NCBI RefSeq assembly: GCF_021018895.1 | Contig: NC_079365.1 | Span: forward strand, 18,079,001-18,143,000 | DNA: 64,000 nucleotides | Source: Seriola aureovittata | Taxonomy: Eukaryota; Chordata; Actinopteri; Carangiformes; Carangidae | Direction of reading: 5' to 3' | In this document: in pieces, positions 25,960 through 39,289 of the stretch | Numbering within the stretch: the first letter of the stretch is position 1 | Layout: each line of letters opens with the position of its first letter | Program-made: the position numbers and the translations under genes | The notes under the pieces: model-generated | What the model saw: the letters and a program-made list of their open reading frames with translations, nothing else | What the model was told of the DNA's origin: nothing | The model's database searches: none

Positions 25960-26300
25960 GATCTAGTGAACTTTTTTAGCAGTTTAACAGTTGCCCAGTT
26001 CCACATCCAGGAGACACTAAGCAATATTAGTATTTGTAGTGATGTTTCTGGCCACCTGGCGAATTAAGTCCAATATCCGCTCTCCTTTTACTTCTGTTTT
26101 CAATAACTCCTGAGGGAAATAACTGACTCTTTAGCAGTTAAATGGTTCCCTATGTTCACCAGCTAGTTTCCAGAGCTTTTTTCACTGAAAACAGCTGCCT
26201 GCTGAAGTTGTGAAATGATGCGATGAAAAAAGTGAAGCTGCAGAATGGGAAACCAAAACACTGGGCTGAAAGAAGCTATAAAGCAATATAGAGTTGAGGG
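25960..26300 (-). repeat. Fish interspersed repeat, copy C (inverted)
   Basis: Its reverse complement carries gaaaacagctgcctg-type blocks in the opposite order, then ctagctggtgaacatagggaa, ctgctaaagagtcag, tatttccctcaggag, aaaaggagagcggatattgg and ttcgccaggtggccagaaac. These match copies A and B and extend them. The family thus has at least three members here. Confidence 0.7.
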
Positions 26301-29300
26301 GAAATACAACTCTTTCATTTTTTTATATTCTTATTGCAAAAATCTTAATTATAGGTGCTTTAAAGTTTTCCAAAGATGGATGCTGGTTCAAACTAAACAA
26401 CACTGTTAACTCACATATTGCTGAAGTCACTTAATTTCACCGTTAAAAAATATTTACTTCATATCAAAAAATATAATGGGTTTGTTGAATAATGTATATG
26501 TGCCATGAGAAGAGTAGTTCTGGTGACTTTGTACTGTAATTGTTAGGAGTTTGGTTGTACTGTTAACAAAAGGTTTGTTAACCGCAGGCTAACTATTACA
26601 AAATATTAAACCTTCAGCATTAGTCATATGCTCTGAGCCCACACACTTACATGATCTCAGCTAAACTAGGCCAAGCTTACCATTTATCAAACGTTCAAAC
26701 TGCAGTCAGAGACATAAAAGTTTTTCTTTTTTTCTAGAAAAAACTTTAAAAAAGGTTCTGCCAACATGACAACCCACCCAACACCAGGAAACCATAAGAT
26801 ATCTACAAATGCATTAAGGACTCCTAATTACATTGTGATCAGTCATAGCAATCATTCAAGATAACTTCAAATGTATCTCTCCTGGTCAGAATTCATTTTA
26901 AGATAATGTATCTATAATGACATTGGAGATGACACCAAGCCATTTTATCATATAAAAGCTTAACTGGATTTAACTTAAGAGATATCCACAATCCATACAT
27001 GAATACTGAATACATTTATTTCAGATATCAAACTACATTTTACCAACTCAAACTGCTAAATTGTCAAAATACATATTAGAATAGCATGTTATACATAATT
27101 ACTGGGGAAATCACTGGTGGCGTAGGGCACATGAGACTAATGTGGTGTAGTTTTCTCAGAAACACTCCACCACAAAACTATTTTATGAAAAACCTAGTAC
27201 CTTAACACGACTGATCGAATGAAACTAAAGTGATGTCCACAAACAAACAGCAGCTGCACCTGGCCAGACATCAGGGAACACCTGAGAATCTAGTTGTCAG
27301 AGACTTTCTTTGATTTCAGCTGTGTAGTCAAAGTTTAGGTTTTGTTCAGTGTATAAAGAAGCAACTTTTTTTTTTTTCAAGGCCAGTATTTTATTTTTAA
27401 GCAGACCACCTGTACTGTGTCTAGACTCAGGAACTGAACCATGATTTTAGTAGTGCTGCCAGCTCCCTTAGTTGATAAGTGATCAATCCCTTAGGCCTTG
27501 GTTTAGTGAAATGTTTTTGTTTAGTCTTTTTATTTTTTGTCAATTAATGGTCCTTTGTTAGTTAACAGTTATTACTTAATTACTATGGTCTGCTCTTTCA
27601 CAAGAACTACATTTTAAAAGATCAGTTTGCATGAGTGCATTAAATCTTTAAAGGGACATTAATGCAGTCAGTGACTTTTCAGCTTCAATCAACTAATCAA
27701 TTTCCTCAAATAAATCCTTTGAATATTAATCAACTAAGATTTTCTTAAGCTGCAGCCTTCGAGTCTATTTTGCATTCAGTAATTCTTTTGTGGTTGTTTT
27801 TATGTGGCTGGCTAAGTTGTTGCATTTTTGTATGAAATGTCTATGTTAAATGTAAAGAAAAGAAAATGAACAATTTAAATTTAACTGTTTAACCAAGCTG
27901 GACTTTACTACTATAAATGTAGCTTTAAAAGTCTTTAACACTCGAATGTGGTGACGTTCTGGGAGGAAAACTGTTAAAAGCAGTAAAGCAATTCAACAAT
28001 GTTTTGAAGAGAAATACTCTTTGACTTTCTCTATGGAAAAGCAACATTTAAATCACCTTCTAAACACTACATATATACATGTACACACATCCAGCAAGTG
28101 GGTCAAAACTGTAGGACCCAGGATTTTTTTCATGAACTCTTTCTGAAATAGTAAACTGAAAATTGAGCTATCTGCTGATATAATCCAGAGAGGTTCAATA
28201 GTGCTCTGCTCTCTGGCTCCCAATTTTCTCTTTACAAAACAAAACAAAAAAAAAAGAGTTTTGATATTTGGTTTTGAAGTTGCTGGTTCTCCCTTGTCCC
28301 TATGAGAATTGCAAAGCAGCACTGAAATGACTGCGTTGCCTTGGGATGACTTTCTTGCCAACACAATAGTCGAGTGTCACAGAGGGATGGGCACCTGACC
28401 TTGAGAAATCACCGGCAATCCAACACTTTAATGTCTATTTCACACACCATTACATTCCAATGGATTTAAAACCCTGAACGACCATCACAACAGTTGTTAC
28501 CATCAACATTTTGACATCCATAATGTCCAGCAGTCAGGATGGTCAGAAACCTGGCTCTGTAGTTGGACCAGGGAAAGACTTGAATGTGTGCGCGAGGAAG
28601 AGAGGGAGAGAGAGAAAGAGGGAGGTCTTCCCATTGCTACGGTAACAGCTGCGATGGCAGCCGCTATGAGGAACAGGCGTGTCATTGAGTTTCTATGATG
28701 TCACCAGTTTGGCGAGGCAAGCAGATGGGCTGGGCCAGGTACAGAACCTGCAGTTAATAAACACATACAAATAAATACCCACTTGCCGACAAACACAAAC
28801 AAGCACATTATGCTTTTCCAACATACACCGGAGTATGTGCACACGCACGCACACACGCACGCACACACTCAAAAATTCTATCAAAATGCACCGCCTCTCA
28901 TGCATAAACACCTTTTCTCTTCATTTGACAGACTGCTCTTTAAGATGCGACGCATTTCTCCTAATATGCCCAAAGAGCATGCAGCCCTAATCTAATTAGA
29001 GTGTCAGTCAGCAGAGTGTTCACCCAAAGAGAAATTAGGAAAGCACAAAATCTACAAACAGGAAAAATCTTCTTGCAAGAATGTGGCATATATTCCCCCC
29101 ACCCCCACCCCTTTCTTCCACCACTTTGTGAGTTTTTTTAATGGTTTCACAGTCGCCCCTGCTGAGATTCATTACCTGGCCTAATAATAAAGGCAAATGA
29201 AATCAGCTCCAATGCATTATTAATAAAGGAGCAACATTAAGATTCATTTGCAGTATTTGCAACAGTATGATATATTCCGACTGTTTTCATGCCTGATTAA

Positions 29301-29973
29301 AGACACATACAGATAAGAAAAGAGGTATATGAATGTGATGGGGGTTGTGAGGATAAGGGTGGGAATGAGGCTGGGGTTCTAGACAGAGGGAGATGTAGAA
29401 ACGGGAGTGACAGAAAGGAGGAAGAGTAGAAGCAGAGGGAGAGACGGGTGGGATGAGTATGGCTGGATTAAAAAAGAGTGCCGGCTTTTCCACTTGAGGA
29501 AGTATTGATGCCATGTTGGATGCAGCTACTTATGAACAGGTGCGCTGTGTGTGGTCACTGTGACCCAGGCTCCATGTCCTGCATGGCTACACATCCGATT
29601 GAGGTGCATCGGAGTCAGGCAGGGAGGGGCTGGCAAGCCCCCCCCCATGCCAAAGATGAAGGGACAGCCGCACTGCAGCTCCCTCCCCCAGACCAGCAGG
29701 GAGGGAGGGAGGGGTCGGTGCAGCCTAGCCACCCCAAGACTACAGCTTCAGAGTGTAAGCAACCATGAATAAAAATGGACTTTGCAGGGAAGTAGGGCTC
29801 ATAATTATTCGTTTTAAATCAGTTAAAGCCTTTTCTCAAATATCCCCCAGGAGGCGCGGGGTTAAAAATCCATTTGTGGGAAGTGTACCATGACAGCGAG
29901 CTCGTCTCCCTGGAGACAGAGAATATGACAGTAGGGAATGTGCATGTGTATCTGTCGGGTGAGGCTATGTATA

Positions 29974-29986
29974 TGTGTGTCTGTGT

Positions 29987-30046
<60 letters not shown>
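29974..30046. repeat. (GT)n microsatellite ending in (GC)n
   Basis: GT array with two CT interruptions at the start and a short GCGCGC end (30045-30051). It lies about 540 bases past the exon 4 donor in transcript sense. Confidence 0.95.
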
Positions 30047-30051
<5 letters not shown>

Positions 30052-30581
30052 CATCAGTATGCATGCATGTTCGTGGGGCATTCCAGTGTTTGCAAATTTG
30101 AGAGTCAGTGGAGCACGGTGGCTCACAAACACACACAGACAAACATAAACCAGAGTAATACCATTTCTCCTTTTTTTAGATTTCAAGAGCAGATTTCTAG
30201 TGTTTTAAAGGTCAGCTACAAGAGAATGCAATGTCCAACTTGCTGTGTACTGTGAAACAAAACAGACAGAAAGCTCTTAGATAATACTGAAGCCCATGGA
30301 AATGACAATCCCCAAAAGTAAGCAATTATAGTGTGCATGCGTACGTGCGTTGTGCGCTTGTGGATATTATTGTTTTTCCAAATTGTCTCTGTGATGCTGA
30401 TCACATTGTCATTAAAGGATTACATGTAAAACAACTAAACTGAGGGGGAATTGGAAAACAGATGCGAAGGGGCAGATGAAGGGAAGATTAACCACTTTGC
30501 TTGAAAAAGGAAAGAGAAAAAAAAAAAAACGATAGAAGAGGTCTTGGAGAAAGAGGGAGAAGAGCGGGTGTCCTACTTTAC

Positions 30582-30641
30582 CGTCACACCGTCTTGCCAT
30601 ACATGCTCCTTCTGAAGCTGCTCCGCCTCCCTGGCCAGTTT
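30582..30641 (-). CDS. cacna2d2: Calcium channel alpha2delta-2 subunit, exon 4 (20 codons)
   Basis: A 60-base exon encodes KLAREAEQLQKEHVWQDGVT. It aligns residue for residue with [20 protein letters not shown] of human CACNA2D2; shared landmarks are LA--AE--QK-H-WQD. In alpha2delta proteins this stretch is a charged helix in the N-terminal part of alpha2. The acceptor is ttccttgtag|AAA. The donor is ACG|GTAAAG, weaker than consensus because +5 is A instead of G in the GTAAGT pattern. Both phases are 0. The last residues (GVT) differ from the usual NIK, so the donor could be shifted by a few bases in reality, but no better GT lies nearby. Flanking introns are very long (16.4 kb downstream, 29.8 kb upstream in transcript sense). 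Confidence 0.88.
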
Positions 30642-31318
30642 CTACAAGGAAACACAAAAGCAGAAGTGTTAGTTTTGAAGGAGTCAGTGGGACATGTGTT
30701 TGTGAAACAGAGACGGACCGGCAGATGAGGACTGTGACCTTGTTCTCTACAAAAGCTAGCACAGCTATAAATTAACAGGTTCATTCAGAGGATTAGGGAG
30801 CGCCATACCCAACATGGTCCTTCAAAAAACTATTTGTGCACATCCTATTGGTGAACCTACTAAGTTAACTAACTTAATGCTGTTAGAAGCTATAAATTGT
30901 TTCTAAAAATTGATCTAACTACAAATTTATTGATCAATTAAAGAAAATCCCACATGAGCATCATGAGCAAAAAAAAAACAAAAACATGTACCAAGGGTGT
31001 TGTTGTTGTCAAAGTGTGTATTTGTTTGAGTGACAGCTGAGTTAGAAGTGGTATGACACATAATGTAAACAAACTTGTGCAAGGCAGGGATCATTACTAT
31101 CTCTGGCGCTGAGGCAGATCCACACCGACTGATCTAGACATGCAGGTTTAGTTTTCAGTTTTTAAGCGGTGTGCACTTTTCCCTGGTGGACGTTTATCCA
31201 TCCTTGTTGATAAGAAGTAAATATTAGCGCTAATAATGTAATGTTTGCTGCTGTTAAAATTCATTGTTTAAGCTGCTGTCAAGTTGTTACTGTCACATTC
31301 ACAGCGATAGAAGAGTGA

Positions 31319-31352
31319 TAGTTACTGCTTTATGAAAATGAAGCAGTAACTA
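31319..31352. other. Perfect 12-bp inverted repeat (hairpin)
   Basis: tagttactgctt and aagcagtaacta are exact reverse complements around a 10-base loop. The stem is short for a microRNA precursor. It could be a chance palindrome or the tip of an old element. Confidence 0.6.
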
Positions 31353-31615
31353 ACATCTAACTAACATCTCAAACTAGTATCAAACACCACTACCCACTGA
31401 TGTTGTCATAAGAATGTGCTTTAATAGTCTAGTGTCATTTACCATGATGTAGCTTATAGGCTTATCTCTGAAGAAGCTTACTGTATGTAGGCTTGTCATA
31501 TAGGAAATCATCCAACTGGCAAATATGGTGAAGCCTTGGAGTGTTTCTCTTTCCTCACAGTGCCCCCCCTCTTCCCTCCCTCCCTCCTATGCCTCAGTAT
31601 CTAGGTTTCCCCGGG

Positions 31616-31630
31616 CCTCTAGGGGGCGAT
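31616..31630 (+). promoter_or_regulatory. CTCF-like motif 1
   Basis: CCTCTAGGGGGCGAT agrees with the CTCF core pattern CCASYAGRKGGCRSY at 13 of 15 positions. Motif match only; occupancy is unknown. Confidence 0.35.
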
Positions 31631-31765
31631 CTTGTTACTGTCCCAGAATAGTGTGATTGGTCATACAGTCCCAAGGCTCTAAAATGACTAGCCCTACTTA
31701 GACCCCTGCTACAGTAAAACCTCATTCATTTGTGGAGCCACACTGAAGGGCCCCCACTACCCGAC

Positions 31766-31775
31766 CACAGGGGGC
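31766..31775 (+). promoter_or_regulatory. CTCF-like core motif 2 (weak)
   Basis: CACAGGGGGC, the AGGGGGC core with poor flanks, 150 bases from motif 1 and in the same orientation. Confidence 0.2.
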
Positions 31776-33527
31776 TTTTTATCTACCAAAAACACACAAG
31801 ACATAAACTTTCATTAGAGTGAAAGCTGTCCTATTTCTATTAGAAGCCCCGCCCACCTCATCTCAGCAGACCCTCCCACTCACAGCCACACAGTCACAAT
31901 GCTGCTCCACCTACTCTCAACACAAACACACACCAGGCAGAGAATATCAGTCCTGACTCTTACGCATATCGTATAGGGACATTTGTTGAGCATAATGGTT
32001 TAAAGTATGTACATAATGTGATTTCACTAGCGTAATTTGTGGCACATAATAGCAGAAAATGTGGATCAGTTTGAGTCCTGAAAAGGCCTTAAATAACAAT
32101 GATAAGATTTCATTCATTTCCTAATGAGACAAAAGGCAAATAAAACAATGAAATGCAGATCTAATTAGCCCGTTGAAATTATTACCAAAGAGTCCATTAG
32201 AAAAGACAGTAATTGTGTGGCTTTTCGTTAGAGAGGGTCAGCCCTGCTAAAGGGCAACGCCACAGTGGTAATCTCTTGGTGAAACTATGAACTCCACATT
32301 TTTCAATTAGGGATAAACACAGAGCAGCTCAACAATAATCTCACTGCATTGCCTCATCTGAGATTAGCCTAAAAATTAAAGCCATATGATGTTACTCTCA
32401 TTCACAACAAATGTTTTTATTTTTTCTATTAATATGAATGATATTTTTGAGGACATAGAAAATCTGTTGCATTTGCAGAAGAGTTTCCTCCCCCCTCTCT
32501 ACTCTCTGTCATGATCTGTGATCTAGCTACCCTTTCATCCTTTTGGCTCAGTCTTTTTCTCAGGATTAAATCTGTCAGTAAGAATCTCTACTTTGTCCAT
32601 TTAGAAAATCCATTTCTCTCTCCCTTGAGTAGCCCACATGTTTTTGTTTTTTTTCCAGTTATGTTTCTCCAGCTGCCTCTCCCTTCGTACTCTTCCACCC
32701 TCTGCCCCCGGTAGGCCACCATTTTTCTGGGACCCTATCTCTTCCCTAGCAGCTTAATGCAGTCCCTGTGCTCCAAAACAGCCATGTGTCTTCATGTGTC
32801 TTCCCTTCCTCTGTGTTGGCCCAGATGGATGGGCAACACAAACAGCCAATGAATCAGAGTGAGAGATGTGGGAAGGAGGGGGGCAGGGATATATCATCTA
32901 TGCTGGTGGCTGGAGCCCAAGCAGCTTAGAGTACTGGATGAGCATAGTGAGATCAGCACAGTACAGCACAGATAAGCTCACTACAGGCCCACACAACACA
33001 GCAAATAACACTACAGCATACAGGCACAAAGACACCAGGAGAGTCGACAACATGAGCACGGGCATCTAATGTTATTGCCTTTGTAACCTTGACACAAAAT
33101 ACATCACATGTTGGGCCATTTGTCACTGAGCCTTCAGGCAAGGTCAAGAACCATAAACACAACTCTGTAATGGATAGTGGCATGTGAAGTGCCTCTACAA
33201 GGTCTGCAGCCTTAAACAACACACGATGGAGTCTGTCATGTATGCAAACACTGTACATAGTGGTGCAGGTGACAGTATAATTGTACAAGCAGCCAAAGAG
33301 CAGGCGGTGCAGCCTGATGATGTCTCCACTGTCGAAGAACCCCGCCGCTGTAAAAGATCATGGGCCCACACTGTGAACTAACAGAGCAAGAAGACAGCGG
33401 AAAATAAAAAAATAACGAAAGGCTCAGCATGAGGCGATTAGGATCTTTAATATTCATAACTGTGCAGTTTGCTCTGTTCCAAAGGGGAGCAGTTTAATCA
33501 CTCAAAGTCATGTTATTTCTAGGGGAA

Positions 33528-33555
33528 TGACAGCACACCAGGGACGGACAGCGTC
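33528..33555 (+). promoter_or_regulatory. Split RE1/NRSE-like half-sites
   Basis: TGACAGCAC and GGACAGCGTC resemble the left (TTCAGCACC) and right (GGACAGCGCC) halves of the REST element with wider than canonical spacing. A REST site would make sense in a neuronal gene, but the left half is imperfect. Confidence 0.2.
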
Positions 33556-34433
33556 ATGCTGTGGTGAGCGCCAACGCGACACCGGGCCGCTTGTGTGGTT
33601 GCTGCAGCCTGTTAGGCCCTTCCACTGAGCATTAACTTAAAGGGCACTCGACGTACCACACTGGCGTCAGTGTGATCTGGAGGGACACTCTAAAACAGCC
33701 CTAAAAAGTGTGTGTTTGAGCGAGAGGGCACTTGAGAAAACACGACACGGGTCCGTACGTGTGATTGCAGCCTTGAATCGAGGTACTTAACATGTTCCAA
33801 ATGAGCCCCTCAGCTCGGTTCCTGGGAACGCTTAAGTCACCTTGGGGACCAAAAGACTGTGAAATGACTCTGCTGAGGTCACTTAACCTTCTCAGAGCGA
33901 CTAATACACCAAGGGAAGACCCTTAGTAAATTTTCCAATGATTGGCCGCTGTGAACAGTGACAATCATAATGGCAAGCCACTAAGCTCTTTGTAAAAAGA
34001 TGTCTAAATATAGAACAGCTTTCTTAAGGGCCCTTCCCACGTTGTTGAATTAAATATCCAGATGCAGCATCAATACAAATCATATCTTTACTGTATCTAC
34101 TGACACGTACAGGATCACGAAGACACATCAGCAATGCCTTGTTTACTGAGAGACAGTGTAAAGGACATGATCCCTCTGCGGGTGGTGCTGCTTTCATGGT
34201 GCATGGTGACATATGAGGACACAATTATCACAGAGAACACAAGGAGCTTTAAAATTTGAGTGAAAACTGCTGTGTGTCATGGCTGCTGACAAATTCATGT
34301 TACATCAAAATGTCACTGCCGTGTCATGGCCTTAAAAGCTGCTCAATGTGCTGTAGTAGTGTGGAGAGGTGCAGTGTCATGCAGCAGTTAATCCATTAGG
34401 CGGCAGCAGACTGAGTGTGCCAGTGAGCCCCAT

Positions 34434-34474
34434 CAGCAGCGGCAGCGGTGGCGGCGGCAGCAGCAGCAGCAGCC
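34434..34474. repeat. (AGC/GGC)n triplet tract
   Basis: Interrupted AGC/GGC/GGT triplets ending in five AGC units. No flanking splice sites or frame support coding. Confidence 0.85.
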
Positions 34475-34676
34475 AGTGGAGCCTGTCAGAGTGAGAGCAG
34501 TCTGCTTTAAGCTCTTCATTCTGTCTTCTCCACTCGGCCGGGATTAAGGCCAATCATAGAAATCACTGAGTCAGAACCGTCCCACAATAACAGATGGAGG
34601 GACTTTCCACTCCAGAATTTTAAAACATCACAGACAAACTCACTTTCACTCCGCCTCACACCCTCGCTGCCATTTC

Positions 34677-34697
34677 CCCACCACCACCACCACCACC
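34677..34697. repeat. (CCA)n tract
   Basis: About six CCA triplets. Confidence 0.88.
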
Positions 34698-36247
34698 TTT
34701 CATTCTCGCGCCATCCTTTTATCTCTCCTCTTCGCTCGGCTGTTTTATCCAGCAATCGTATGCTGTACTCCATTTCTCTCCATCTGTCTCAGTTTACTGC
34801 CCTCAAACTTACTCCCTCTTCTAACGCCGTATTAATTCCAACAACAGTCACAAACCAACTTCAAAACAGTTAAATTGACTTCACAGAGTGCAGAACCCGT
34901 CGGTAACGCAGGGTGAAATGGGAAGAAGCTTGAAAATTTATGACATATTTTTATTGCTTGCATTATTACACATTCCTCTCAGTGGAGTGACTGAAATGAC
35001 AAAAACATCCAATTTCAAAGTACTGGAAGAAGGACAGTGATAACAGGAATAGACTTTACTCTTCAGAGTGGTCAAACAATGCAAAAGTCCATAATGAGGA
35101 GAAATAATGACCCTTAATTCCAGGTCCCTGGCTGGTTTGCTACTGGCAGCTGGGTATTGTAGTCCTTATTAGCTAACTCTGACAGAGGATCTGCATGGAT
35201 GGGTGGGAGACCCTGTCTTTGTTCTGTGATCCAAAGCACCCTGTGGCAGGCCCATTTGCAGAGGCTGTGTGTAGTGCTATTGTAGCATGTGCTGAGATAA
35301 TCCCTGCCTTTGTTCCCCCCCCCCGCCCGCTATAATCTCCCCCCTTCACAACGGAAATGTTAACACTTTCTTTTGCATTTCCCCACTCATAGCGACACGT
35401 TCCCAACTTCACTCTGCTGTTTCCACGGAGACCCGATCTGGAAGACGCGAGCTGTCACCTACCCACAGCGGCGGCGGCAGCATCGTCTCACCAGCTTTTC
35501 AAAATCAAACAGCAGCTTTTTCTACACTCAACACAGGCGCACAGAAACACCATATTTCCACAAAAGATTGCCAGCATTGTGCTGTGTATAGTTCAATGAG
35601 ACAAAAAAAGGCAGCTGTCTTTACTTTGGAACAATACAGTAGCTCTCTGCCTCCCTCACAATGAGCTTCAGAGCTACACTGAAAATAATCAACCATGATC
35701 ATAAGCTCTTGTGTACTAATCAGTCTGCTTCTAAATTTATAATATGGATTTAATCAAAATATGATAATGTTAGAAGCAATGTCACAGTTAATCTAATATA
35801 AGTGACTACTGACGTATCTCCATAAAAACAATATTCATTCTTTTCTAATTGGGGCACTTTTTTGTTTCATTGGAGAAACCTCATTCAAAATAATACGCAT
35901 TTCACTCATTAAACCACAGAGCATTTAAAGCTAAGTGGCAGACTCATCTTACCACAGAATGAGGCCAAAGTCCATTGTACTAAACATTATCATTCACTGG
36001 AGCAATTACTACTATAAATTCAATTAAAGCTCCTATGGGATAAATGCTACAACTCTGTCACATCGTTTACTCACAGGTGCCCATGAATACAGAACCACAT
36101 ATATATATACACACAGGTCACGATTCACATATCCAGCACAAATTTAAAGGATATAAAGGGCAAACAAGGTCACGGCTGGGACATCAATACAACACAGATC
36201 TGCAGCCCTGACTGCTCGCAGGTAGCCAAGTGTTCTACATGCAAGGG

Positions 36248-36264
36248 CCAGCAGGGGGCTCAGG
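36248..36264 (+). promoter_or_regulatory. CTCF-like motif 3
   Basis: CCAGCAGGGGGCTCAGG matches the CTCF core pattern at 13 of the 15 core positions, the best first half of the three. Same orientation as motifs 1 and 2. Confidence 0.35.
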
Positions 36265-36958
36265 GTGAGCAGGCAGGCAGAGTGGTGTGTCGATGGGGCC
36301 AGGATTAGCTCAGTGACATGTGAGTGTCTGGCTGGTTGGGCTCACTGTCTATTGTTTGACAGATAGTCACAGGCATGCCCAAACTGCTGCCCGGCCTTTC
36401 CTGCTGTTGCTGGCATCAACCAGACAACAGGGACAGAGGAAGGAAGCCTAAAGGCGCCATTTACAAAAAAAAAAAAAAGAAGGAAAGATTCAGACGTCTT
36501 GTTTATTCAGGCATTGGCCTTGCAGGTGAGTGAGGAGGAGAAAATTGCATACCCGTTGTCTGGAACCAGCGATAGCTAAAAATAAATAAGTCAAATAAAA
36601 GAAACCCAATGACATTCCACCAGAGAGACACAGAGCACATGACTGCTCTTTTAGTCTGTACATCTGTTAACAGGTGTGTGCGATTGCCTGCATGACCTGC
36701 TCGTTTCTCCCGCCTTCTCAGCAGGCTGTGTGGGGAGGAGCAGAGCGAAACAGCATCAGGATGCAGGGCAAACGTCTCCTTGATCAGAGGTGAGAATGAT
36801 ATATATGCGCTCGCCGAGAAACAAACACAGGCACAACAAGACGGAGAGCTGATGTGTGTACTCCACGACTCAACAAAGTGCCGTTTGTGTCACATCCTGA
36901 GAGAAACTCTAGTAATGCCAAAACATACAGATTATGTGAAAATACACATGAGAATGTT

Positions 36959-37003
36959 TATATGTATATATGTATGTATATATATATGTATGTATATGTA
37001 TGT
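36959..37003. repeat. (TATG)n/(TA)n tract
   Basis: Mixed TA and TATG units. Confidence 0.88.
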
Positions 37004-37584
37004 GACTTTGCCAGGACACAAAAGAGCAAGAGGGAAAAAGAAAAAGAAAAAAAACCCGAGTTGGGATTTTTTTTTAAATAAGAGTCATACCAATATTATC
37101 TCAGTCTATCAGCAAAGCACCGTTCCTTTCACCTCGCCTCACCACAGCGCTGTCTGCAGTTCAAGGGCAAACAGTTTATTTTTTTTTGTCTGTCTGTTTT
37201 TTGCCCTTTACTTCAATCATCCTCCCTCTTACTTTAGATTGCTGATAGAATAATGAGAGAGTTACACATTCAGGGCTTATATAAGAGGGGTGATTATTCA
37301 ACTAAAAGGTCATGATGTGTTTCCAAAAGATACTTCTTCTGTCTTGCACATTTACCTCACTCCCTGCCCTCCCTGCGACTTTTCTGCTACAAAGAGAAAA
37401 TGTATGGTGTCTGACAAAAGCGTTGTAAAGGCAGAAGAGAGTCCAGTGACAGCAGCTGGTGTTTGACAAAGTGTATCATTGACAGTGTGTGGCCGGGCAT
37501 TTGTTCAGCATTTACACACATGTGCGCATGAGTACACACCTTCAGTCATATTCATCCATGTCCAGAAACACACACTTAACACTT

Positions 37585-37667
<83 letters not shown>
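37585..37667. repeat. (CA)n microsatellite, ~83 bp
   Basis: Uninterrupted CA array on +. Confidence 0.97.
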
Positions 37668-37669
<2 letters not shown>

Positions 37670-39071
37670 TCATCTAGTATTCCAGCAGACATAAGAGAGG
37701 AAAAACATGCAGACACGGCCGTCTCTCAAAGCAATTACAGCAGATTGAAACCAAATTAAATTTGAAGCCTAGAGCAACACCAGCGACTGAACGCCTATGA
37801 CAGATACGACAGGGGAGGACGGGGAGTGCCATGGCACCAAAGGGTGGAAGGGATGATGGAGAGAACGGCAGGTGTGGGTCACAGAGGAAGAAAGAGAGCT
37901 ACTTGGATAGAAGAGCAAGCACAGAAGCAGAAGTAGGGCAGAGAACATCAGGAGTGGACTCTACTGAGACTTATACAGATGGTTTTGAATGTTTTAACCC
38001 ATTACCTGTATCTGTATTCTATATGTTACTGCCAACTGATTTCAAAAGTGTACCATATGTTTTTAAACGGATTGAGTTAGTCACATTTCAGTTCATGTCA
38101 GTTAATGGAATGAACTTGGAGAGACTTGCTTGAGATAATCCACCACAGTGAATGTTTTTATATCTTTGTCATAATGCCCCAACATCTCAAACTGGTAACT
38201 CGGATGTTCAATAACAACCTTTTAATGACAAAATTCGCACTGTTTCTTTTTCTTCATATCCATGTTTGTTTATTGTTTGTCTTGTTGGGTCTTATTTTGA
38301 CACAACATACTGTAGTTGTTGAAAGCCATGCTCTCACAGCAGTGACAACATGACAAAAAAATAATAACGGCACAAATTGTGCATCATGAGCAATTACCCT
38401 AAAGTACATGTCTGTCCATCTAATTTGATTTTCATACTGTAATGAAATCGATGAAACTGGCTGCTGAAAAATAGGAAATCAGTCTGAAACCATACGGCAC
38501 GCTTTCGGAAAATGTCAGGAGTAATGTAAAAAAAATATGTGATTTGCAGTTAATGAACTAAAACATGAACACAGAATGTAGTATACAATGTCTGGCTGTT
38601 GCATAAGCTAAAAACACAATGTTTCACCTGTCGAATTATGTTACAATAAATACAGTATATCTGGGAAAAATATAATGAGTCAAAGAGGAAACAATACACA
38701 ATCAAGAAAAACACCAAATAAAAACACATTTTTTCGCCGTCATCACACTGGAAGATGACACTACGCAACTAGAAATATACCATAATCTGTAGACCATTTA
38801 GCAATCACAAGCGTGCTCGTTACAGGCATACAGATTAGCTCGGTTTCCAGTTCTCCAAGAGATATCATTTCTCCATTTTCATTATTCTAGTCCAAGAAAT
38901 GACAGGATTAGTTGTGGCGGCTTTTAAACATCTGATGTTATCTCCCTCTCCTGGGTGAACAATTAATCCCTCTCACTTCCCTTCTTCTCATCACCCGCTC
39001 TCTCCCCATCCAGGCTTCATCTCTCCTACATTTCTCTGTCACCAACACCCGCACCCCTCCTTCCCACCACA

Positions 39072-39111
39072 CTGTCTCTCTCTGTCTCTCTCTCTTTCTC
39101 TCTCTCTCTCC
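39072..39111. repeat. (CT)n tract
   Basis: CT dinucleotides with GT and TT interruptions. Confidence 0.88.
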
Positions 39112-39289
39112 CAGAAGAGATCTTTTCAACGAGAGAGAAACGGAGCCCCGGCATTTAAATACCTACAGTGTACCATGGTGTTATATAAAACCAGACAAGG
39201 ATGGTTTGTGTAATCACAAGTAACTGGTCTCACAATATGTGCACACACTTACAAATCAACACTTCACGCACTTTATTAGCATTTTTGCT

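Larger units (their letters stand above)
14133..30581 (-). other. cacna2d2: cacna2d2 intron 4 (16449 bases)
   Basis: Complete intron between exons 4 and 5. It contains CA arrays near 15.2, 18.6 and 18.8 kb, a GT array at 29974-30046, a (CT)20 tract, C-rich blocks with G-quadruplex potential on the sense strand (24089-24115), a decayed SINE at 22.5 kb and an inverted copy of the repeat family seen near 4.2 kb. Long apparent reading frames at 14954-15424 and 17624-18178 come from repeats and CT-rich sequence. Nothing else coding is supported. Confidence 0.87.
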
